Source of the DNA: DATFJZ01 sp046482845
GTDB lineage: Bacteria; Desulfobacterota; Desulfobacteria; Desulfobacterales; Desulfobacteraceae
NCBI GenBank assembly: GCA_046482845.1
Contig: JAWOEJ010000134.1
Coordinates: forward strand, 1 to 22,330
DNA length: 22,330 bases
Direction: 5' to 3'
Of this stretch, positions 1 through 7,856 are shown in pieces. A program made the position numbers and the translations under genes. The notes under the pieces were generated by a model that was not told where the DNA came from, made no database searches, and was given only the letters and a program-made list of their open reading frames with translations. Each line of letters begins with the position of its first letter. Position 1 is the stretch's first letter.

Positions 1-283
1 CTGCGCCAAGGACTTTGAGTGATCATTTTTTTGTATCCGGTTGCTAATGGCGAAAAAATCCGCTTTGTTTGACTAATCAAAAGAAATTTGACTTTCACAA
101 TTAATAAGGGTAGGATGATTTTGTTTTTTTCCCTGTAATTTGCAGTATCTCTCTGCCGGCTGTTCGTGCAGCGGATAAAACAGCATTTCTGATTTGTTCT
201 TAGGGAGGAAGGTTATTCAACAAAACAAAGTCTGATATCTTTTTAGAAAAATCTGCTGAAATTGAAAAATTTTAAAAGAGCAT
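1..283. other. Intergenic leader, no gene seen
   Basis: No convincing coding frame crosses this stretch. All three forward frames stop within about the first 45 bases, so an upstream gene could end here, but the remnant is too short to identify. The region is AT-rich and holds a candidate promoter at 88-116. It leads into the kinase-like gene at 284. Confidence 0.5.
88..116 (+). promoter_or_regulatory. Candidate sigma-70-type promoter
   Basis: TTGACT at 88-93 and TAGGAT at 111-116 are separated by 17 bases, a near-consensus -35/-10 pair. It would give a leader of roughly 160 bases before the gene at 284. Judged by eye only. Confidence 0.35.
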
Positions 284-919
284 ATGATTATAAAAAAAAT
301 ACAAACCGGGAAATGGGGAAATTGTAATCTTTACCTGCACAGCCACAACAATAATCTATATGTTGAAAAAACCTTTGAAAACCATCCTCCCCTGATTAAA
401 AATACCCTGGGCAGATTTTTAATTGAAAGAGAGTATAAAATTTTAAAAAAGCTTCATTCCTGTTACGGGACCTGTGATAATGTTGTCAGGATCAACAGAT
501 TTTCTCTGAGATACCGGTATATCAAAGGTCAGAAATTAAGTTCTTTTTCACGGCAGGGCCGGACACTTGATGAAAAATTTTTCATAAAGCTGGAAAATGC
601 CGTAAAAGAGATACATGCCTTCGGCATCGTCCATCTGGACCTGCGCAACGGGTCCAATATCATTGTATCTGAGCAGAAGAATCCTTTGATCATAGATTTC
701 AACTCCTCTTTGAATCTAAATCTGATTCCAGGAAAAACGCTTAAAACCCTTTTAAAAAACATTGACCTTTCCGGTGTTTACAAATACTGGGCAAAGATTA
801 ACCCGGGAACACTGAAAAAAGAGAAAAAAAGGCTTTTAAACCAATCAAACAGAAAACGCAGGTTATGGTTTTTAAGGGGATATATGCTTGAAAGTCATGT
901 TAAGAAAAAAAAGACCTGA
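284..919 (+). CDS. Small kinase-fold protein (LPS kinase/InaA-like)
   Basis: This 211-residue protein carries the core of a protein-kinase-like phosphotransferase. A candidate ATP-anchoring Lys is at 29 with a Glu at 48-50 in the following helix. The catalytic loop VHLDLRNGSN spans 116-125, with Asp119 as catalytic base and Asn125, and DFN at 138-140 stands in place of DFG. The usual large C-lobe is short, so it resembles compact bacterial LPS-heptose kinase (WaaP/InaA) or RIO-like proteins more than Ser/Thr kinases. The C-terminus is very basic, ending KKKKT, which could favour membrane contact. No signal peptide is seen. The start has only a weak AAGAG site at 276-280. The next gene, 41 bases downstream, encodes a membrane methyltransferase, which fits a role in envelope or lipid modification. 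The substrate cannot be read from the sequence. Confidence 0.7.
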   Translation: MIIKKIQTGKWGNCNLYLHSHNNNLYVEKTFENHPPLIKNTLGRFLIEREYKILKKLHSCYGTCDNVVRINRFSLRYRYIKGQKLSSFSRQGRTLDEKFFIKLENAVKEIHAFGIVHLDLRNGSNIIVSEQKNPLIIDFNSSLNLNLIPGKTLKTLLKNIDLSGVYKYWAKINPGTLKKEKKRLLNQSNRKRRLWFLRGYMLESHVKKKKT

Positions 920-960
920 TTACCAAGCCGCAGCTTTAAAAAAATTACAAGGATCTGTCT

Positions 961-1533
961 ATGAAAAAAACTATTCAATCCATTCATTCGATTTTCAACA
1001 ATAAAAAAACCAGAAAAACCCTGGTCAAATTCCGTCTGCCCATTGCGCTGATTTTTATTCTAATTGTTATTTTTCACATTAAAAAGGAATTTTTCTTTTA
1101 CGGCATGGCCATCTCCTTTTTTGGTGAATTCATACAGGTATGGTGCTTTGCTGCGCTTGACAAACAAAAAACAATTGCTGCAAAGGGATTATACGCTGTC
1201 ACCCGAAATCCCATGTATATTGGCAGATATTTTATCATCCTCGGGGCCATGGTGCTTACGGGCAATATATTTATTATCCTCATCTACACATTGTTTTACT
1301 ACTTTTATATGGTCAACCGGGTAAACAGAGAGGAAAAAACACTGGAAAATATTTTCGGCACAGCATATACAGATTACTGCCGGCAGGTAAACCGGTTTCT
1401 GCCTTCATTTGGAAATACAGACCTTAAAGCACTCTTCTTTTTCAGATGGGCACTTTTCTTTCAGAACAACGCCCACTGGAATATTTTAAGCGTTGTTGTC
1501 ACCTATACGGCTGTTTACTATTTTGTTTTTTAA
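961..1533 (+). CDS. ICMT/PEMT-like membrane methyltransferase
   Basis: This 190-residue integral membrane protein belongs to the isoprenylcysteine carboxyl methyltransferase / phospholipid methyltransferase superfamily. Hydrophobic segments lie near residues 26-40, 43-65, 88-118 and 172-190. The family signature is clear: GLYAVTRNPMY (76-86) followed by a membrane hairpin and then NREEKTLENIFGxxYxDYC (122-140), which together form the SAM site and the conserved C-terminal Glu/Tyr region. Such enzymes methylate small membrane or prenylated substrates using S-adenosylmethionine; in bacteria the substrate is usually unknown. It lies between the kinase-like gene and the CGGC gene with short gaps (41 and 14 bases), so the three are probably cotranscribed. 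Confidence 0.8.
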   Translation: MKKTIQSIHSIFNNKKTRKTLVKFRLPIALIFILIVIFHIKKEFFFYGMAISFFGEFIQVWCFAALDKQKTIAAKGLYAVTRNPMYIGRYFIILGAMVLTGNIFIILIYTLFYYFYMVNRVNREEKTLENIFGTAYTDYCRQVNRFLPSFGNTDLKALFFFRWALFFQNNAHWNILSVVVTYTAVYYFVF

Positions 1534-1547
1534 AAAAAGGAGCTGAA

Positions 1548-1994
1548 ATGAGTTCAAAAACCAGAATCGGAATAATAATATGCGACCGCTACCGAAGATG
1601 TGCCGGAGGCAAATGTTTAAGGGCCATGAAGAAAAAAGAAGGGGCGTTCAGTATATATACGGACAGCGAACCTGAGCTGGTGGGCTATACCACCTGCGAC
1701 GGCTGCCCCGGGGGAAACATAGAATATGCAGGCGAAGAAATGGTAAAAAACGGAGCAACTGTGATTCATCTGGCCACCGGCATGATCGTTGGCTATCCTC
1801 CCTGCCCGGCCATTGAAACATTCAAGCAGTTCCTGGAAAAAAAATATAATATCCAGGTGGTTGCCGGGACCCATCCCATCCCCCAGAAATATCTGGATAT
1901 GCACAACCAGCTTGGTACATGGAAAGAATCCTGCTGGAAAGACATTATATCCCCTTCCATGAGCGACGAAGCCACACGCAGAAGCTACGACTGA
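1548..1994 (+). CDS. CGGC-domain protein
   Basis: This 148-residue cytoplasmic protein matches the CGGC domain family, a putative metal-binding domain common in anaerobes. It starts with a GIIICDRYRRC segment, has CAGGKC at its first Cys cluster, and then TTCDGCPGG, where the family motif CGGC reads CDGC. A third conserved element, GYPPCP, follows a GATVIHLATG strand. Cys spacing and length agree with the family. The ATG at 1548 is chosen because AAGGAG sits just upstream (1537-1542). A longer in-frame reading from 1446 would overlap the methyltransferase gene and adds no domain. The biochemical function of the family is not established. Confidence 0.8.
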   Translation: MSSKTRIGIIICDRYRRCAGGKCLRAMKKKEGAFSIYTDSEPELVGYTTCDGCPGGNIEYAGEEMVKNGATVIHLATGMIVGYPPCPAIETFKQFLEKKYNIQVVAGTHPIPQKYLDMHNQLGTWKESCWKDIISPSMSDEATRRSYD

Positions 1995-2064
1995 TGCAAA
2001 TTTAAGGTTGACCTTTTACCGGGCTGATGTTAAGGATCTACGGATTTTAGCAAAGGAAAAACAA

Positions 2065-4191
2065 ATGGATTTTCATGAACGAATATACTGCAGCAGCCTG
2101 AATGCAGAGCAGACCGGCACCAGAGTAATTCTTGCCGGATGGGTGGATGCCCTGCGCGACCATGGTGACATTCTTTTTATTCACCTGCGGGACCGAAGCG
2201 GCATTGTCCAGGTGGTATTTGATCCTGCAAAAACAGACCCCCAGGTATATAAACAAGCTGTCTCCCTTCGCAGCGAATACTGCATCCAGGTGGCCGGAAC
2301 AATTATTCAGCGCAGTGCCGGAACGGAAAACCCCAATATTGAAACCGGTCAGATCGAAGTGGTTGCCGATGCGCTTAAAATTCTAAACGCAGCCGATTCC
2401 CTGCCGTTTCATATATCTGAAAAATCAATGGTGGCGGGAACAGACGTTCACAACCGGGAAACCATTAATGAGGATCTGCGCCTGCAGTACAGATTCCTGG
2501 ACCTGCGCCGTCCCTCCATGCAGGACAAATTGTTCAAGCGTCACAAAATCATGCGCTGCATTAGAAATTTCCTGGATGAAAAAGGGTTTATTGAAGTTGA
2601 AACCCCTGTGCTGACAAGGAGCACCCCTGAAGGCGCCAGAGATTATCTGGTTCCCAGCCGGCATTATCCCGGCAGTTTCTATGCCCTTCCCCAGTCGCCC
2701 CAGCTGTTTAAACAGCTTCTCATGGTAAGCGGATTTGAAAAATATTATCAGATTGTCCGCTGCTTCAGGGATGAAGATCTCCGCCCCAACCGTCAGCCTG
2801 AATTCAGCCAGCTGGATCTTGAGGCATCTTTTATTGACGAGGAATTTATCTATTCCCTGTTTGAAGAACTTGTGGGAAAAATTTTTGCTGTCAACAATAT
2901 CAGCCTGCCAGAAAAATTCCCAAGAATGACCTGGCATGAGGCCATGGAAAGTACAGGCACGGACCGGCCGGATTTGCGTTTTGACATGACTTTCATTGAT
3001 GCCACAGACCTGTTCACCCATACAGATTATGCCATTTTCAAGCAGATTATCGACCGCGGCGGCTGTATCAAAGGGATCAATGTCAAGGGCCAGTCAGACA
3101 GTCTGAGCAAAAATATTCTCCAGAATGAATATGCCAAAGTGATTGTTCCGGAATTTGGTGCCCGGGGCATGACCTGGATGCGGGTCGCCAACGGATGCCT
3201 TGAATCCAATATTGTTCAGTTTTTCAGTGAAAAAGAACAGAAAGACATCATGGAACGGTTTAAAACCAGGGACGGGGATGTGCTGATGATCATTGCAGAT
3301 GTCTCCTGGCAAACAGTCTGCTCCGCCCTTGGGCAGCTGCGCCTGCATGTGGCAGACCGCTTGAAACTTATTCCCCAGGATGTTTACAAACCAGTGTGGG
3401 TGACAGCGTTTCCCCTTTTTGAAGCGTCAAGCGACGGGCTGACATCTACCCATCACCCCTTTACAATGCCCTCCAGCCGGGAGTTTGATCCGAAACAGAC
3501 CGAAGAATGCCTTGCCCTGTCCTCCCGGTCCTATGATCTGGTGATGAACGGTGAAGAGCTTGGCGGCGGCAGCATACGGATCAATGATCAAACGCTTCAG
3601 CAGAAGATCTTTCAGGCCCTGGGCCTTTCCCGGGAAGAAGTAGACCAGAAGTTCGGATTTTTTCTCCGGGGGCTTTCCTACGGCACACCGCCCCATGGCG
3701 GCATTGCCCTTGGTATCGACCGCGTTGTATCCATCGTTCTCGGCACATCCTCCATCCGCGAGGTGATAGCCTTTCCCAAAAACCGGAGGGCGTTCTGTCC
3801 CCTGACCGGTGCGCCCTCAGACGTTGCCAAAAGCCAGTTAAGTGAACTCGGCCTTACCGGAGAAGAAACAAAGCCGTCGCTTCCCGGTGCTGAAAGCCAG
3901 GATGACCCTGTGGACAGACTGTCCTGGGTGTCCCGCATTGCTGTGGATTCCCATGAAAACGACATAATAAGGCAGGCTGTAACCGCTGCCGAAGAACTGG
4001 CCGAATTTATAACCGACCGCACCAGAACCATGGGAGACCATGAGCCGGTTTACTCTGTGGTGCCATTAAAAAACCGCACCCGCAAAGGGATCAGTGCCCG
4101 GCGCCATGCACTTGCGGAAAACAGGGATCTGTTAAAAAACGCACCTGCTGTAAAAGGCGGGTATTTCAAGGTAGCAAGCATTTTAGAATAA
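2065..4191 (+). CDS. aspS-gatC: Aspartyl-tRNA synthetase fused to GatC
   Basis: This 708-residue fusion joins a complete bacterial AspRS (about 1-610) to a GatC domain (about 616-708). The AspRS has the OB-fold anticodon domain, class II motif 2 (FRDEDLRPNRQPEF), QSPQLFKQ, the bacterial GAD insertion (about 285-420) and motif 3 (GIALGIDRVV). His33 in RDHG and Gly86 correspond to the His31/Gly82 pair known from non-discriminating AspRS, which charges both tRNA-Asp and tRNA-Asn. The tail shows the GatC pattern: VDRLSWVSRIAV, helices, NRTRKG and LLKNAPAVKGGYFKV. GatC normally wraps around GatA and bridges to GatB. The gatA-like and gatB genes follow directly, so the protein probably feeds Asp-tRNA-Asn to the amidotransferase. 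The start at 2065 matches the usual AspRS N-terminus and has AAAGGA at 2052-2057; a longer TTG start at 2008 is less likely. Confidence 0.93.
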   Translation: MDFHERIYCSSLNAEQTGTRVILAGWVDALRDHGDILFIHLRDRSGIVQVVFDPAKTDPQVYKQAVSLRSEYCIQVAGTIIQRSAGTENPNIETGQIEVVADALKILNAADSLPFHISEKSMVAGTDVHNRETINEDLRLQYRFLDLRRPSMQDKLFKRHKIMRCIRNFLDEKGFIEVETPVLTRSTPEGARDYLVPSRHYPGSFYALPQSPQLFKQLLMVSGFEKYYQIVRCFRDEDLRPNRQPEFSQLDLEASFIDEEFIYSLFEELVGKIFAVNNISLPEKFPRMTWHEAMESTGTDRPDLRFDMTFIDATDLFTHTDYAIFKQIIDRGGCIKGINVKGQSDSLSKNILQNEYAKVIVPEFGARGMTWMRVANGCLESNIVQFFSEKEQKDIMERFKTRDGDVLMIIADVSWQTVCSALGQLRLHVADRLKLIPQDVYKPVWVTAFPLFEASSDGLTSTHHPFTMPSSREFDPKQTEECLALSSRSYDLVMNGEELGGGSIRINDQTLQQKIFQALGLSREEVDQKFGFFLRGLSYGTPPHGGIALGIDRVVSIVLGTSSIREVIAFPKNRRAFCPLTGAPSDVAKSQLSELGLTGEETKPSLPGAESQDDPVDRLSWVSRIAVDSHENDIIRQAVTAAEELAEFITDRTRTMGDHEPVYSVVPLKNRTRKGISARRHALAENRDLLKNAPAVKGGYFKVASILE

Positions 4192-4207
4192 AAAAAAAAG
4201 AGCCATA

Positions 4208-5419
4208 ATGAATTCATCTGTTTTTTCATTTATACCCCCTTCTTTGAAACCCGCTGAAGAAAATGCACTGCGCATTGTCCTTCAACCGGGCATGTCCTGC
4301 CGGGGATGGCCCGCAACAGCCGGTTCCAAAGCACTTGAGAATTTTACGGCTGTTGAGGATGCCCATATCACAGGTCTGCTGAAAAAAACCAGCGCAGTAC
4401 TCACTGGAACTTCATACATGAGCGAGATGGGATTCGGCCTGAAAAATGATACAGCCAGCCAGATCCTTGTACAGGAGCTTGCAGATGCGGCAATTATCAC
4501 TGACAACATGGGAGAGGCAAGGTATGCCGCGGCATGCACCGGTCTTACGGGGTTTAAGCCCAGTTACGGCATTGTTTCCAGAGCCGGACTCATTGGACTG
4601 ATCCCATCCATGGAATGCCCGGCAATTGTGGCCCGGCATATATCAGATATCCAGTATCTCATGAATGCCATCTGCGTCCATGATGACAGGGATTTTTCAA
4701 TGCACAGCCCTCCCCTGCCGGATTTCTCAGACAGCCTGTCCCGCCGGCCTGCGGCAAAAACCATAGGCGTACCTGAAGGCTATGAAAACAGCCTTTCCAA
4801 AGCTGAAATTACCGCCTGGGAAAAGGCCCTGTCCGCCCTGGAACAAACCGGGTGCAGGATCAGGTTCATCACCATGCCGGAGCCGGCGCTTTTTTCTGCA
4901 GTACATAATATTATCGGCTCAGTTGAGGCCTCTTCCAGTACCGGCAAGTATGACGGGGTACGTTATGGTCATAGAACCAAAACAGCTGAAAACTGGAACG
5001 AGATGTATCTGAAAACCCGGGGGGAAGCCTTTGGCTCTTTTATAAAATCCTATATTTTCCAGGGCGCATGTTTCCAGTTTCAGAAGTACCACGCCTTTGA
5101 AAACGCCTGCCGCATGCGGGGGCATCTTTTGGACAGAACCCTGGCCGCCCTGGAAACCGTGGATGCCCTGGCCTCGCTTACCCGGCGCAAAACCCCTGAT
5201 GCCTTTCACACCTCAACCATAAAGGATACCTATGAGGCGTTCTCATTGACGCTGCCCGCCAATGTAACCGGTCTTCCCGCTGTTCAACTGCCTGGTCTCA
5301 GTCTTTGTCAGGATAAGGATTTTGGTCTGCAGCTCACGGGAAAACCCCTGGGTGATCCTGCACTGCTTGGCATTGCTCACCATCTTGAATCCATATCACA
5401 GGGAGAACCGGCATCATGA
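4208..5419 (+). CDS. gatA: GatA homologue lacking the amidase triad
   Basis: This 403-residue protein is clearly GatA-derived: GSKALENF (39-46), TGFKPSYGIVSRAGLIG (114-130), DISDIQYLMNAI-like helix, and a C-terminal PANVTGLPAVQLP segment. Normal GatA is about 485 residues and hydrolyses glutamine with a Lys/cis-Ser/Ser triad to supply ammonia to GatB. Here the Lys of GIPxAIKDN aligns with Gln26. About 22 residues carrying the GGSSGGS loop are missing. The nucleophile Ser of DTGGSIR aligns with Glu103 in DNMGEAR. The N-terminus is also about 45 residues short. The reading frame is open and flanked by intact partners, overlapping gatB by 4 bases, so it looks like a maintained gene and not decay. 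It probably acts structurally, holding GatB and the GatC domain together, with ammonia coming from elsewhere; that role is inference. The symbol refers to homology only. Confidence 0.85.
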   Translation: MNSSVFSFIPPSLKPAEENALRIVLQPGMSCRGWPATAGSKALENFTAVEDAHITGLLKKTSAVLTGTSYMSEMGFGLKNDTASQILVQELADAAIITDNMGEARYAAACTGLTGFKPSYGIVSRAGLIGLIPSMECPAIVARHISDIQYLMNAICVHDDRDFSMHSPPLPDFSDSLSRRPAAKTIGVPEGYENSLSKAEITAWEKALSALEQTGCRIRFITMPEPALFSAVHNIIGSVEASSSTGKYDGVRYGHRTKTAENWNEMYLKTRGEAFGSFIKSYIFQGACFQFQKYHAFENACRMRGHLLDRTLAALETVDALASLTRRKTPDAFHTSTIKDTYEAFSLTLPANVTGLPAVQLPGLSLCQDKDFGLQLTGKPLGDPALLGIAHHLESISQGEPAS

Positions 5420-6843
5420 AATACGAAGCCGTCATTGGGCTTGAAATCCACGTGGAACTGAATACCCCGACCAAATTATTCTGTGACTGTCCCAACCGCC
5501 CCGGTGATCCCCCCAACACCAATATCTGCCCTGCCTGTCTGTGGCTTCCGGGCGCCCTGCCGCGGCTCAGCCAGGCGGTGGTGGAAAAAGCGGTCACTGC
5601 ATGTCTGGCCCTTAACTGCACCATTGAGCAGGAAAGCGCCTTTGATCAAAAAGTGTACTATTACCCGGACCTGCCCAAGGGCTACCAGCTGTCCCAGCAC
5701 CACCGCCCCCTGGCCATAAAGGGATATCTGGATATTATGACGGATGCTGAAACACCGCAGCGCCTTCGCATTCATCATATTCATCTGGAAGAGGACGTTG
5801 CCAAGCTCCTCCACGAAACCGAGGGGAAAACCCCTGTCAGTCTGGTGGATTTCAACCGGGCCGGTGCGCCTTTGATTGAAATTGTAACAGAACCGGATAT
5901 ACACACACCTGAAGAGGCCATGGCCTTTCTCAAGGTTCTGCGCAGGCAGGTGCGCTATACAGAAGCATCTGAATGCAGTCTGGATCAGGGAAGCATGCGG
6001 GTGGATGCCAATATTTCCATCCGTCCCCGGGGAAGTGAGATGTTCAACACCAAAGTGGAAGTCAAAAACATGAACTCCATCCAGCATGTGGGAGATGCTG
6101 TTTCCTATGAAATCCAGCGCCAGACAGCATGCATGGACAAAGGAGAGCCTGTTACCCTGCACACACGCCTGTGGAACCCGGAAAAACAGGTAACCACCCC
6201 CATGCGGGAAAAATTTGAAGGTCCCTGTATCCCTGACCCGTCCGTACCGGCCATTGTCATAGATAAAGACTGGCTGGCCCAAAAAAAAGCTGACCTTCCT
6301 GAAATGCCCCTGCACAAACAGGAGCGCTTTATCAGCACCTACACACTCACACCGGATGAAGCCATGGTATTGAGCCATGAACGTGATATTTCTGACTTTT
6401 TCGAAAAAACAGCACAGGGGTATCCCCATCCCCGCAGGGCCGCTACCCTGATTATCTCCCAGCTGATTCCCGCTCTCAAGGAAAAAGAAAAATCCATCTC
6501 CCATGTCCCCTTAACCCCAGAGCGGTTTCAGGCGCTTCTCTGTATGCAGGATTCTGAAAAAATCAATGCCAGGGCAGCCAAAGACGTGCTGCTGCAGATG
6601 CTTGATACGGATAAATCCCCCGAAGCCATTGTTGATGAACTGGGATTCCGTCAGATTTCAGAAACCCGTGCCCTTGAGGACATCGTAAACCAGGTGTTAA
6701 CCAGCCACCCCGATGATGTAAATGATTATAAATCCGGAAATAAAAAGGTTCTCGGATTTTTCATGGGCCAGGCCATGAAAGCCGCCCAGGGAAAGGCCAA
6801 TCCCAAAATAATGAAAGAGATTCTCATTAGAAAATTAAATTAA
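5416..6843 (+). CDS. gatB: Asp/Glu-tRNA amidotransferase subunit GatB
   Basis: This 475-residue protein is a full-length GatB, the subunit that phosphorylates the Asp or Glu on misacylated tRNA and then amidates it. VIGLEIHVEL near the start holds Glu10 and His12, the metal/ATP-site residues. FCDC (22-25) and CPAC (38-41) form the zinc-type Cys pairs seen in many GatBs. HLEEDVAKLLHE, DFNRAGAPLIEIVTEPD and SMRVDANISIRP are the conserved kinase/amidation core. The helical tail domain ends with GFFMGQAMKAAQGKANPK, which binds tRNA. No catalytic residue looks lost, in contrast to the preceding gatA-like gene. It starts inside the stop of that gene (ATGA at 5416-5419), indicating translational coupling. 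It converges with the binding-protein gene at 6858 with only 14 bases between. Confidence 0.96.
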   Translation: MKYEAVIGLEIHVELNTPTKLFCDCPNRPGDPPNTNICPACLWLPGALPRLSQAVVEKAVTACLALNCTIEQESAFDQKVYYYPDLPKGYQLSQHHRPLAIKGYLDIMTDAETPQRLRIHHIHLEEDVAKLLHETEGKTPVSLVDFNRAGAPLIEIVTEPDIHTPEEAMAFLKVLRRQVRYTEASECSLDQGSMRVDANISIRPRGSEMFNTKVEVKNMNSIQHVGDAVSYEIQRQTACMDKGEPVTLHTRLWNPEKQVTTPMREKFEGPCIPDPSVPAIVIDKDWLAQKKADLPEMPLHKQERFISTYTLTPDEAMVLSHERDISDFFEKTAQGYPHPRRAATLIISQLIPALKEKEKSISHVPLTPERFQALLCMQDSEKINARAAKDVLLQMLDTDKSPEAIVDELGFRQISETRALEDIVNQVLTSHPDDVNDYKSGNKKVLGFFMGQAMKAAQGKANPKIMKEILIRKLN

Positions 6844-6857
6844 TGCATTCAGATTGA

Positions 6858-7856
6858 TTAAAATGCGCCATCCAGAAGTCGGTTTGTCACCTTAACAGCC
6901 TTTTTGATCAGCCCCTGCTCCAGCATAATGGCTTCGGTCTGGGCCCAGGCCTTTGTCTGGATTTGTCCTGGACGGGTATCTGGGTCCGGCTTGACAAGAA
7001 GCCTTGTGGCATCCAGCTGAGCTTTATGCACCTGACCCTGTGTGCCTTTGTCATATTTTTTTACCGCTTTCAGAACCGCTTCCTGTCTGGCCGGGTCCAT
7101 GGCTGCCTCCCAGGCCTGGAGCAGTGCTGTAAGAAATTGCTTCACCAGATCAGGCTGGTCTGCAGCCATACGCCCCGATGTCACAATGGAATTGGCCACA
7201 AAATCCACGCCAAAATCAGCTGGATTGAAAAAACCGACAGATTCGCCTTCCCGGGACAGCTGATCTGCCAGAATAACACCCTGGGAATTTCTGTACACCG
7301 GCCAGAAGGTCACCTGATTTCTTAAAAACGGCGTAAAATCAAATCTCACTCCGGTTACCTTTACATCTCTGAGAGTAAGGCCGCCTTTTGCCAGGAGGGT
7401 TTTCATGATGGTTTCGTCATTTCCCCCATAGGTGATACCAATGCGGCACCCCTTTAAATCCCCCGGCTCCCTGATATTTACATGACTGTCCCGGTAAATC
7501 CACTGCATGGGATTAACCTGGAATATCTGAGCCAGAACCACCACATCCGCCCCCTTGTCCAGAGCCCGGATAACCTGATCGGCAGAGGCCACACCAAAAT
7601 CAGCATACCCCAGCTCCAGCTCCTTGATGGCATCTTTTTCAGGACTGCCTTCCTTGACCTTTACATCCAGACCTTCAGCTGCAAAATATCCCTTTTCCAT
7701 GGCAAAGACATCCCCTGCCGCACTGACATTGAACAGCCATTTAAGCCGGTAGGTCAGGGAGGTTTCTCCAGCCAGACTTTGGGACACTCCAATGACACAC
7801 ACCATGCACAGGCATAAAACAACGACCTTGGCTTTAATCACCTGCAAGTATATCAT
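6858..7856 (-). CDS. ABC transporter substrate-binding protein, NMT1/SsuA type
   Basis: This 332-residue periplasmic binding protein has an N-terminal signal peptide (hydrophobic residues about 8-25, likely cleavage after SLA near 29). The mature part opens with YRLKWLFNVSAAGDVFAMEKGYFAAEGLDVKV, the pattern of the NMT1/THI5, SsuA and ThiY families. ELELGYADFGVASADQVIRA then forms the family's ligand-sensing loop. These proteins bind sulfonates, nitrate, thiamine precursors or riboflavin; the ligand cannot be assigned here, although pyrimidine/thiamine-precursor binding is plausible. It is the last gene of an ATPase-permease-binding protein operon, overlapping the permease stop by 4 bases, with GGAGGG just ahead of its ATG. 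Confidence 0.85.
   Translation of the reverse strand: MIYLQVIKAKVVVLCLCMVCVIGVSQSLAGETSLTYRLKWLFNVSAAGDVFAMEKGYFAAEGLDVKVKEGSPEKDAIKELELGYADFGVASADQVIRALDKGADVVVLAQIFQVNPMQWIYRDSHVNIREPGDLKGCRIGITYGGNDETIMKTLLAKGGLTLRDVKVTGVRFDFTPFLRNQVTFWPVYRNSQGVILADQLSREGESVGFFNPADFGVDFVANSIVTSGRMAADQPDLVKQFLTALLQAWEAAMDPARQEAVLKAVKKYDKGTQGQVHKAQLDATRLLVKPDPDTRPGQIQTKAWAQTEAIMLEQGLIKKAVKVTNRLLDGAF

Noticed and set aside
1446..1547. Longer N-terminus for the CGGC protein
   Set aside because: It would overlap the methyltransferase gene by 88 bases and adds residues unlike the family; the start at 1548 has a good ribosome-binding site.
5476..6504. Long 342-codon minus-strand open frame opposite gatB
   Set aside because: It lies wholly inside the well-conserved gatB gene, has no recognisable domain and is a typical antisense shadow.
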